64,000 nt of DNA, from assembly GCA_019635875.1 (NCBI GenBank), contig JAHBYP010000007.1:62001-126000 (forward strand), written 5' to 3'. Source of the stretch: Alphaproteobacteria bacterium. GTDB taxonomy: Bacteria > Pseudomonadota > Alphaproteobacteria > Reyranellales > Reyranellaceae. Shown here in pieces: positions 28,221 to 34,823 of the stretch (position 1 is its first letter; every line of letters starts with the position of its first letter). A model generated the notes under the pieces. That model was not told where the DNA came from and ran no database searches. It saw only the letters and a list, made by a program, of their open reading frames with translations. The position numbers and the translations under genes are program-made.

Positions 28221-28749
28221 CCTTCTCCCCGCGAAGGCGGGGAGAAGGTGTCCGAAGGGCGGATGAGGGGCTTCGCGGTGTCTCGACAACGCCGCAATCG
28301 CCGTCGATCTTCGACGCATGCCACGTCCGTTTCGCGAGGTTCATACCGCCAACGCCCGCGCGCTCCGGGCCGACGCGACAGAAGCGGAAGATCGCCTGTG
28401 GGCGATCCTTCGTGGCCGTCGCCTCGGTGGCTTCAAGTTCCGACGGCAACACGCAATCGGCGACTACGTTGCCGACTTCGCCTGCATCGAATGCGGTGTG
28501 ATCGTCGAACTCGACGGCAGCCAGCACGTCGAGCAGATGGGCTACGAGGCGCGACGTACAGCCTGGTTCGAGAGCATCGGCTATCGGGTCGTGCGCATCT
28601 GGAATGCCGATTTCCTCAAGGATCCAACGAGCACGCGAGAGGCGATTTGGGCGGCACTGAACGATGTCGACGGCGGCGCGCGTTGAGCCATCGCTGAAGC
28701 CCCTCATCCGCCCTTCGGGCACCTTCTCCCCGCCTTCGCGGGGAGAAGG
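28221..28749. mobile_element. PAL-B element carrying a DUF559 gene in its loop
   Basis: A complete PAL-B left half (28221-28278: outer hairpin, H2 module, GGATGAGGGGCTTCG) and right half (28696-28749: GAAGCCCCTCATCC, H2 module, outer hairpin) enclose about 417 bp that is almost wholly one gene. The gene stop at 28686 is only 9 bp from the right arm. Other PAL-B copies have loops of 13 to about 55 nt at the same place, so this looks like a loaded or autonomous version of the repeat. Confidence 0.8.
28318..28686 (+). CDS. DUF559 endonuclease-like protein inside a PAL-B repeat
   Basis: A 122-residue DUF559 (PF04480) protein of the Vsr/PD-(D/E)XK nuclease group, at full family length. It starts with REVHTANARALRADATEAE, has LWAILRGRRLGGFKFRRQHA, then the presumed catalytic segment GDYVADFACIECGVIVELDG (Asp, Glu, Asp) followed by SQH, and ends with FESIGYRVVRIWNADFL. 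No methyltransferase, repair or toxin partner is adjacent. The gene sits wholly within the loop of a palindromic repeat. Relatives are widespread solo genes in proteobacteria with no agreed function. I infer that it may act on DNA related to its flanking repeat. Confidence 0.88.
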   Translation: MPRPFREVHTANARALRADATEAEDRLWAILRGRRLGGFKFRRQHAIGDYVADFACIECGVIVELDGSQHVEQMGYEARRTAWFESIGYRVVRIWNADFLKDPTSTREAIWAALNDVDGGAR

Positions 28750-28755
28750 CAAGAC

Positions 28756-30057
28756 TCACTCCGCCGCCTGCGCCTTCTTCTCTTCCGCCGGGTCGTTCAT
28801 CATCACGGTGATGTCGGCGTTGAGGTGGTGCGTCGGGCCTTCGGCGGCCTGGCCGGTGTTGATCACGTTGCGGCCGTAGGCGGTGACGACGGGGATCGCC
28901 TCGCGGGCGATCGGCGCCATCGTCTTCTTGCGTTTCAAGGCCGCCTCGATGAACGGCGCCAGCTCGGCCTGCTTCTTCGCTTCGCGGGCGGCCTGGTCCT
29001 TCTTGAGCACCGGCATCACCTTCTGCGCGAACAGGTTCAGCGAGTCGCAGATGTGCTCGTGCCTGTTGCGGCCGCCCTGCTGGATGAAGATCACCTGGTC
29101 GACGCCGGCGTCCTGGTAGCGCTGCAGGTGCTCGGTGAGCTCGGCCGGCGTGCCGACGCCGCTGCCATGGCCGACTTCGGGCAGGCCTGACCTGGCGCGC
29201 TCGAAGCGGTCCCACACGTTGGTGACGCCGGGCTGGTGCGAGCCGTAGACGTAGTAGTGGCCCAGCGAGTAGCCGAAGAACTGGAAGCCCTCGGCGCCGC
29301 GCCGTTTGGCTTCCGCCGCGTCCTCGTGGCAGGAGAAGCCGGTGACCATGGCGACGTTGGCGTTGACGGTGTGGCCGATCGGCACGCAGTCTTCCGACTT
29401 GATGATCTCGTAATACTCCTTCGCCCATTTGCCCGCCTCGGCCGGATCGACGAAGGCGAAGGTCAGCGCGCCGATGCCGGCTTTCGCGGCTGCGTGGATG
29501 GTCTCGCGGCGCGAGCACGCCACCCAGATCGGCGGATGCGGCGTCTGATGTGGCTTGGGCACGATGTTGCGCGGCGGCATCGAGAAGTAGCGGCCGTTGA
29601 AGCCGGGATAGGGCTCCATCACCATCATGTTGGCGGTCTGCTCGACCGCCTCGCGCCACATCGCCTTCTTGTCGTCGGGCGAGATGCCGAAGCCCTCGAG
29701 CTCGACGCGCGAGGCCGACTCGCCGGTGCCCCAGTCGACGCGGCCCGAGGCGATCAGGTCGAGCGTGCCGATGCGCTCGGCGACGCGGGCGGGATGATTG
29801 TAGCCCGGCGGCGCCAGCACCACGCCGTGGCCGATGCGGATGCTCTTCGTCCGCGCCGCGCACGCCGCGAGGAAGACCTCGGGCGCGGAGGAATGCGCGT
29901 ATTCCTCCAGGAAGTGATGCTCGACCTCCCAGACGTAGTCGATGCCCAGCCGGTCGGCGAGCTCGACCTGCGCCAGCGCCTCGTGGAACAGCCGGTGCTC
30001 CGCGCCATCGGTCCACGGGCGGGGGAGCTGATGCTCGTAGAGCAGGCCGAATTTCAT
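28756..30057 (-). CDS. LLM-class flavin-dependent oxidoreductase (bacterial luciferase-like monooxygenase)
   Basis: A 433-residue TIM-barrel protein of the luciferase-like family. It begins MKFGLLYEHQLPRPW and shows YVWEVEHHFLEEYAHSSAPE, RIGHGVVLAPPGYNHPARVA, SGRVDWGTGESASRVELEGF, and a long charged C-terminus (KKDQAAREAKKQAELAPF). Reduced FMN or F420 supplies electrons for oxygenation or reduction; the substrate is unknown. The next gene downstream in its direction is the DUF559/PAL-B element. The start ATG 30057 is preceded by GGAGAGC. Confidence 0.87.
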   Translation of the reverse strand: MKFGLLYEHQLPRPWTDGAEHRLFHEALAQVELADRLGIDYVWEVEHHFLEEYAHSSAPEVFLAACAARTKSIRIGHGVVLAPPGYNHPARVAERIGTLDLIASGRVDWGTGESASRVELEGFGISPDDKKAMWREAVEQTANMMVMEPYPGFNGRYFSMPPRNIVPKPHQTPHPPIWVACSRRETIHAAAKAGIGALTFAFVDPAEAGKWAKEYYEIIKSEDCVPIGHTVNANVAMVTGFSCHEDAAEAKRRGAEGFQFFGYSLGHYYVYGSHQPGVTNVWDRFERARSGLPEVGHGSGVGTPAELTEHLQRYQDAGVDQVIFIQQGGRNRHEHICDSLNLFAQKVMPVLKKDQAAREAKKQAELAPFIEAALKRKKTMAPIAREAIPVVTAYGRNVINTGQAAEGPTHHLNADITVMMNDPAEEKKAQAAE

Positions 30058-30075
30058 GATGCTCTCCTGTCTTCC

Positions 30076-30230
30076 CCTTCTCCCCGCGCAGGCGGGGAGA
30101 AGGTGCCCGAAGGGCGGATGAGGGGCTTCGGGATGCCGATACGAGTCGCGCTGCTCGTTGCGCCACCGCGAAGCCCCTCATCCGCCTCGCTGGCGCTCGG
30201 CACCTTCTCCCCGCCTGCGCGGGGAGAAGG
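30076..30230. repeat. PAL-B palindromic repeat
   Basis: A full copy with outer hairpins whose 8-nt loop is GCGCAGGC, inner arms GGATGAGGGGCTTCG / CGAAGCCCCTCATCC and a 40-nt loop that ends GCTGCTCGTTGCGCCACCG. A similar loop end, GTGCTCGCTGCGGCGCCG, occurs at 32403 beside the IS110 insertion. Confidence 0.92.
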
Positions 30231-30236
30231 GAATGA

Positions 30237-31004
30237 CTATCGTGCCTCCCGCCGCCGCGTGAGGTCGCTGATCTGCACGTGCTTGCCGCCGTCGATGTCG
30301 ATGCTGGCGCCGTTGATGAAGCCGGCTTTGTCGGTCATCAGGAAGGCGGCCATCTCGGCCATCTCCTCGACCGTGCCCGGCCTCCCGGTGGGGATGCCCT
30401 CGACGGCGCGCTGCAGGATCTCCGGCGGCATGCCCAGCACCTTGGGCGTGGCGATCAGCCCGGGCAACAGCGTGTTGCAGGTCACGCCCTTGTGGCCGTA
30501 CTCGGCCACCACCACGCGCATCAGCCCGAGCAGCCCCGCCTTGCTGGCGCAATAGGCCGACTGGTAGCGCAAGCCGACCTGGGCGGCCTGTGAGGAGATG
30601 TTGACGAAGCGGCCCCAGCCCGACTCGGCCATATCAGGCGCGGTGGCCTTGATCATGTGGAACGGGCCGCTGAGGTTGACGCCCAGTTCCCACGCCCATT
30701 TCGCCGGGTCCATCTTCTGGATCGAGGCGATGTTGGCGACGATGCCGGCGCCGTTGACCACCGCGTCGATCCTGCCGAAGCGCTCGCGCACCGCGCTAAC
30801 CGAACGCTCGACGCTGCTCCAGTCCGCGACATCGCAGGCCAGCGCCATTACCCGCTTGTCGTCATCGGCCGGCGGCGCGGCATCGATCGCCGGCTGCAGG
30901 TCGAAGCGCGCGACGCGCCAGCCCTCCTCGAGCAGCTTGCGCGTGAACGCCACGCCCATGCCGCCGAAGGCACCGGTGACGATCGCGACCCTGTCGTGGC
31001 TCAT
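30237..31004 (-). CDS. Short-chain dehydrogenase/reductase
   Basis: A 255-residue classical SDR. It shows the cofactor motif VAIVTGAFGGMGVAFTRKL (TGxxxGxG), VNGAGIVANIAS (the NNAG region), SQAAQVGLRYQSAYCASKAG with the catalytic Ser and YxxxK, and a terminal NGASIDIDGGKH. The family reduces or oxidises alcohols and ketones with NAD(P)H. Tyr and Lys are intact, so activity is expected; the substrate is unknown. It lies upstream of the LLM oxidoreductase on the same strand with a PAL-B repeat between. Confidence 0.9.
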   Translation of the reverse strand: MSHDRVAIVTGAFGGMGVAFTRKLLEEGWRVARFDLQPAIDAAPPADDDKRVMALACDVADWSSVERSVSAVRERFGRIDAVVNGAGIVANIASIQKMDPAKWAWELGVNLSGPFHMIKATAPDMAESGWGRFVNISSQAAQVGLRYQSAYCASKAGLLGLMRVVVAEYGHKGVTCNTLLPGLIATPKVLGMPPEILQRAVEGIPTGRPGTVEEMAEMAAFLMTDKAGFINGASIDIDGGKHVQISDLTRRREAR

Positions 31005-31021
31005 GTGGTCTCCTCTTGCTT

Positions 31022-31067
31022 CCTTCTCCCCGCGAAGGCGGGGAGAAGGTGCCCGAAGGGCGGATGA
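31022..31067. repeat. Left half of a PAL-B repeat interrupted by IS110
   Basis: Outer hairpin, H2 module GCCCGAAGGGC, then GGATGA, where PAL-B identity stops. The continuation GGGGCTTC is found at 32374, on the far side of the insertion element. Confidence 0.9.
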
Positions 31068-31093
31068 GCAACTGTATTGTGGAGAGGTTGAGT

Positions 31094-31180
31094 GAACCGG
31101 AGCAGCGACCGCGTCAAGGCGCGCGCGTTCGCGCGCCCGCTGGCGCGGCTACGGCCTTGACCCGGCCGCTGCCCCGGTTC
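31094..31180. other. Large imperfect hairpin at the 3' end of the IS110 element
   Basis: Arms 31094-31120 and 31154-31180 pair over 27 positions with about three mismatches. An inner GCGCGC-N4-GCGCGC hairpin (31121-31136) and a separate perfect hairpin GTCGGCGC-ATT-GCGCCGAC (31198-31216) lie nearby. This may be a structured RNA of the element or a terminator. Confidence 0.6.
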
Positions 31181-31228
31181 GTTGGGCTCGGCAAGCCGTC
31201 GGCGCATTGCGCCGACAGCTCGGCAGGC

Positions 31229-32194
31229 TCAGGCGGCGAGCGCCGCGGGTTGCCAGTCCTGGTCGCGCGCGACCATGGCGTTGAGCATGCCGAGCAGGCG
31301 GCGCAGACAGGCAATGATGGCGAGCTTGGCGGCCTTGCCCTTGGCCCGCAGCGCCGTGTAGTGGGCGTTGAGGGTCGGGTTGCAGGCGGTGGTGGCGGCG
31401 ACCATGGCCGACATGTAGAGCACGTTGCGCAGCTTGGTGCGCCCGCCCTGGATGACGCGCACGCCGCGGCGCGGGCCGCTGTCGTCGTCGAAGGGCGCGA
31501 CGCCGACGAGACGCGCCAGCTTGCGGCGCGAGAGCTTGCCGAGCTCGGGCAGCCAGGCGATCAGGGCGGCGATCGCCACCGGCCCCAGCCCGGGCACGCT
31601 GCCGAGGCGGCGCGCCAAGGCGGCGAACGGCGTGTGCGCGGCGATGGCCTCGGCGATCTTGCCGTCCAGCGTGGCGAGCGCCTGCTCGAGCGCCGCCAGC
31701 GGTTGGGCCATGATCTGGGCGACATCGGCGGCGATGCTGCGCTGCTGCTGCCGCAGCGCCGTGCGGTGATCGAGCAGATCGTGGCGCGCGGCGAGCAGCT
31801 CGCCCAGCGCCGCGCGCCGGGCATCGGGCAGGATCGTCGTGTCGCGATCGTCCGCCGTGGCCAGGCCGAAGCGGGCGATTACCTGCGCATCGATGCGGTC
31901 GTTCTTGGCCCGAGCCAGCGCCTTGGCGAAGTGGCGCACCCGCTTGGGATCGACCACCCGCACCCGCAGCCCGGCCGCCCACAGCGCCGATACCGCCGTC
32001 TTCTCGTAGCCGCCCGAGGCTTCCAGCACCGCGCACCGCACGCCCAGCGCGCCCAGCCGTTCGATCAGCGCGGCGTGGCCCGCCGCGTCGTTGCGCATGC
32101 GCCACGTCTCGCCGCTCGGCAGCACGTGACAATCGAGCCATTCCTTCGAGACATCGAGGCCGACAAGACCCTCGTTCCGTGCCATCTTCGTCAT
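31229..32194 (-). CDS. IS110-family transposase (DEDD/Tnp20)
   Basis: A 321-residue recombinase. The N-terminal RuvC-like DEDD domain shows Asp14 in VGLDVSKEWLD, Glu in LEASGGYEKTAV and the Asp pair of AKNDRIDAQVIARFG. The C-terminal Tnp20 domain has PGLGPVAIAALIAWLPE and the serine region RTKLRNVLYMSAMVA. The gene appears intact. I take ATG 32194, with AAGGAAGGG just upstream; ATG 32185 is an alternative. IS110 enzymes are guided to their targets by a bridge RNA from the element's non-coding end. The stop lies 160 bp inside the left end. Confidence 0.92.
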   Translation of the reverse strand: MTKMARNEGLVGLDVSKEWLDCHVLPSGETWRMRNDAAGHAALIERLGALGVRCAVLEASGGYEKTAVSALWAAGLRVRVVDPKRVRHFAKALARAKNDRIDAQVIARFGLATADDRDTTILPDARRAALGELLAARHDLLDHRTALRQQQRSIAADVAQIMAQPLAALEQALATLDGKIAEAIAAHTPFAALARRLGSVPGLGPVAIAALIAWLPELGKLSRRKLARLVGVAPFDDDSGPRRGVRVIQGGRTKLRNVLYMSAMVAATTACNPTLNAHYTALRAKGKAAKLAIIACLRRLLGMLNAMVARDQDWQPAALAA

Positions 32195-32373
32195 CCCTTC
32201 CTTGCTCGTTCGGGCTCGCAGCCCGTTCAACTGTTCGGGTCGAGGAAGACACGAAGCGGACCATGCTCATCCACGGTCTTCGGGCCTAGGGGCAATACGG
32301 TCTCTGCTTCGCGGCGGACGGCCGCTGCTAACGGCCGTCCGCTCGCGAACTCTAGTCCTTTCCCGATACACAA
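32195..32373 (-). ncRNA. Candidate bridge RNA region of the IS110 element
   Basis: The non-coding stretch upstream of the transposase (minus-strand sense) holds a perfect 11-bp stem GCGGACGGCCG / CGGCCGTCCGC at 32314-32324 and 32332-32342 with a 7-nt loop. In IS110-group elements the bridge RNA comes from this end. The target-matching loops cannot be assigned by eye. Confidence 0.45.
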
Positions 32374-32482
32374 GGGGCTTCACGACCTTGCGGTCAAACG
32401 TGGTGCTCGCTGCGGCGCCGCGAAGCCCCTCATCCGCCTCGCTGGCGCTCGGCACCTTCTCCCCGCCTTCGCGGGGAGAAGG
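32374..32482. repeat. Right part of the PAL-B repeat interrupted by IS110
   Basis: It begins GGGGCTTC (rest of the left inner arm), then a loop of about 35-40 nt, the right inner arm CGAAGCCCCTCATCC and the outer hairpin. Confidence 0.9.
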
Positions 32483-32485
32483 AAA

Positions 32486-33289
32486 TTACTGCGCCGTGAT
32501 CCCGCCATCCATGACCAGGCCGGAGCCGGTCATGAATCCGGCATCGTCGCTCGCCAGGAAGACGATGCCGTTGGCGATATCCATCGTCGTGCCCAGCCGT
32601 CCCATCGGGTGATAGTTCTCCGACACCTTGCGCGCCTGCTCGACGTCGTTGGTGCCGGCGTGGCGCGCGCGCGCCACGAAGGTCTGCGCGCCCATGTCGG
32701 TGTCGATGACGCCGGGATGGATCGAGTTGACGCGGATGCGATAGCCCTTGCGCGCGAACTCCAGCGCCGTCGACTTGGTGAACAAGGTCACGCCGCCCTT
32801 GGTCATCGAGTAGAGCGGATCGAGCTGCGAGCCCACGAGTCCGGCGATCGAGGCGAGGTTGACGATCGCGCTGCCCTGCGGGCTCGACTTGGCGCGCTCG
32901 CGCAAAGCGGGGATCGCCGTCCTGGTGCCGAGGAAGACGCCGGTGAGATTGATGCCGCACAGGCGCTGCCACTCGGTGAGCGTCGCCTCCTCGCTGCCTT
33001 TGCCGAGGAACATGCCGGCGTTGTTGACCAGGATGTCGAGCCCGCCGAAGCGCTTGACGGTTGCGTCGATCGCCGCCTGCCACTCGGCCTCGCTGGTGAC
33101 GTCGAGATGCACGTAGAGCGCCTCGCCGCCCGCCTTCTCGATCTCGCGCGCGGTCTCGCGGCCCTTCTCGTCGAGGATGTCGCCGATCGCCACCTTCGCG
33201 CCGGCTTTGGCCATCAGCTTCGCGGTCTCGGCCCCGATGCCGCGCGCCGCGCCCGACAGGAACGCGATCTTGCCGTCGAGTCTGTTCAT
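32486..33289 (-). CDS. Short-chain dehydrogenase/reductase
   Basis: A 267-residue classical SDR with IAFLSGAARGIGAETAKLM (cofactor motif, Ser replacing the usual Thr), DILVNNAGMFLGKG, the catalytic SIAGLVGSQLDPLYSMTKGG (Ser and YxxxK) and terminal GSGLVMDGGITAQ. It is likely NAD(H)-dependent, since it has Asp at the end of strand 2 (VAIGDILDEKG). I chose ATG 33289, preceded by GAGG; an earlier in-frame start is less well placed. The stop is 3 bp from a PAL-B end. Confidence 0.9.
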   Translation of the reverse strand: MNRLDGKIAFLSGAARGIGAETAKLMAKAGAKVAIGDILDEKGRETAREIEKAGGEALYVHLDVTSEAEWQAAIDATVKRFGGLDILVNNAGMFLGKGSEEATLTEWQRLCGINLTGVFLGTRTAIPALRERAKSSPQGSAIVNLASIAGLVGSQLDPLYSMTKGGVTLFTKSTALEFARKGYRIRVNSIHPGVIDTDMGAQTFVARARHAGTNDVEQARKVSENYHPMGRLGTTMDIANGIVFLASDDAGFMTGSGLVMDGGITAQ

Positions 33290-33309
33290 GCTGGTTCCTC
33301 CCGCCACCA

Positions 33310-33376
33310 CTGTCATTCCGAGCGCAGCGAGGAATCTAGCAACAACCTAGATCCCTCGCTGCGCTCGGGATGACAG
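33310..33376. repeat. PAL-C palindromic repeat
   Basis: Hairpin between divergent genes. The left arm is the ATTCC...GGAATC variant and the right arm is the GATCCC...GGGATG variant, so the two arms come from different subtypes. Confidence 0.92.
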
Positions 33377-33470
33377 AGGGTTCGTTCGAGCAAGCCTAGC
33401 CCGAGTCGCGCAATCCGGTCATGGGCGTTATGCCCTCGTTCCGCCCAGCGACGTGCTAGCGTGCGCGGCA

Positions 33471-34682
33471 ATGAAGGACGAGGAGGAACGCTGGCGGGCG
33501 CGCGATCTGCTGGCGTCCAGGGATTTCGTGCGGCTGTGGCTGGCCGGCGGCTTCGCCAACGCGATGCGCTGGCTCGAGCTGCTCGCGGCCGGCCTGTTCG
33601 CCTACGAGATCACCGGCTCGGGCCTCGCCGCCGCCGCGGTGGCCGCCGCGCGCCAGCTGCCGCAATTGCTGTTCGGCGCCTTCGCCGGCGCGGTGGCCGA
33701 ATCGGTCAACCGCAAGCACGTCTTCCTCGCCGCCCTGCTGGTGCCGGCGTCGATCTCGGCGATCCTCGCGACGCTCGCGGCGTTCGGCCATCTCGCGCTG
33801 TGGCACGTCGTGCTGGGCGGCCTGGTCTCCGGCACGATGTGGTCGACCGAGATGTCGACGCGGCGGCGCATGGTGGGCGAGGCGGCCGGCCCGCAGCGCA
33901 TCGTGCAGGCGATCGCGCTCGACTCCACCACAGGCGCCGCGACCCGCATGGTCGGCCCGCTGCTGGGTGGCATCGCCTTCGAGCTGCTGGGCATGGCCGG
34001 CGCCTACGGCCTGTCGGCGGCGGTGCAGCTCGTCTGCGGCGTCGCCATGCTGGGCTTCGTCTACGCGCAGGAGACGCGGCGGCTGGCGCTGGGCCGCATC
34101 GCCACCGACATCGCCGCCGGCCTGCGCTTCGCGCGCACCAACGCGCTGATCCTGCTGGTCTACGCCATCACCATCGTCGTCAACGCCTTCGCCTTCTGCT
34201 ACTCGGGCCTGATCGCGCCGATCGGCAGCGGTGAGTTCAAGGTCTCGCCGACCCTGGTCGGCATCCTCGCCGCCGCCGAGCCCGTGGGCGCGCTGGCCGG
34301 CGGCCTGGTGCTGGCGTCGGGCATGGTGCGCGTCAACCGCCGCCTGGCGTTCGTCGGCGGGTCTTCCCTGTTCTTTGTCGCATTGGTCGTGATGGCGATC
34401 TCGCCGTCCTACTGGCTGGCGGTCGCTGTGCTGGTGCTGGGCGGCATCGGCACGGCGGGCTTCGGCAACATGCAATCGACGCTGATGCTGACCGAGGCGC
34501 CGCCCGAGATGCGCTCGCGCCTGATGGGCATCGTCACGGTCTGCATCGGCACCGGCCCGCTGGGCGTGCTGCTCGCCGGCGTGCTCGCCGATGCCTCGAG
34601 CCCGCGCGAGGCGGTGATGATCATGGCGCTGGTCGGCCTGGCGCTCACCGTCGCGCTGTCGGCAAAGCTGCGGGCACGTTAG
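33471..34682 (+). CDS. MFS transporter, EntS/MFS_3-like
   Basis: A 403-residue integral membrane protein with about 12 hydrophobic segments. It starts with the cytoplasmic segment WRARDLLASRDFVRLWLAGG typical of the MFS_3/EntS branch and shows AAARQLPQLLFGAFAGAVAESVNRK (motif A region) and LDSTTGAATRMVGPLLGGIAFELLG. EntS exports enterobactin, and other members move drugs. No siderophore genes are adjacent, so the substrate is open. ATG 33471 is used; an upstream in-frame GTG is weaker. Confidence 0.85.
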   Translation: MKDEEERWRARDLLASRDFVRLWLAGGFANAMRWLELLAAGLFAYEITGSGLAAAAVAAARQLPQLLFGAFAGAVAESVNRKHVFLAALLVPASISAILATLAAFGHLALWHVVLGGLVSGTMWSTEMSTRRRMVGEAAGPQRIVQAIALDSTTGAATRMVGPLLGGIAFELLGMAGAYGLSAAVQLVCGVAMLGFVYAQETRRLALGRIATDIAAGLRFARTNALILLVYAITIVVNAFAFCYSGLIAPIGSGEFKVSPTLVGILAAAEPVGALAGGLVLASGMVRVNRRLAFVGGSSLFFVALVVMAISPSYWLAVAVLVLGGIGTAGFGNMQSTLMLTEAPPEMRSRLMGIVTVCIGTGPLGVLLAGVLADASSPREAVMIMALVGLALTVALSAKLRAR

Positions 34683-34691
34683 CGACTCTTC

Positions 34692-34811
34692 CCTTCCCCC
34701 GGAGGGGGAAGGTGGCGCGGAGCGACGGAAGGGGGATGTCTCAACGGAATCGGTGTTCGTCTTCGACATCCCCCTTCCGCCCTTCGGGCACCTTCCCCCT
34801 CCGGGGGAAGG
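34692..34811. repeat. PAL-A palindromic repeat
   Basis: A full copy between convergent genes. The left H2 module is of the GGCGCGGAGCG type and the right is GCCCTTCGGGC. The left inner arm reads GATGTCTCAAC. Confidence 0.93.
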
Positions 34812-34823
34812 GAGTCCTCCTTC

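Larger units (their letters stand above)
31068..32373 (-). mobile_element. IS110-family insertion sequence inserted into a PAL-B repeat
   Basis: Joining 31067 to 32374 restores an uninterrupted PAL-B copy (GGATGA + GGGGCTTC), so the element is about 1306 bp, within a base or so at each junction. It contains one transposase gene, about 160 bp of structured sequence after the gene and about 180 bp before it. There are no long terminal inverted repeats and no obvious target duplication, as expected for IS110. Confidence 0.85.

Noticed and set aside
28318..28686. DUF559 protein as part of a restriction-modification or Vsr repair unit
   Set aside because: No methyltransferase or repair partner lies nearby, and the gene is confined to a repeat loop.
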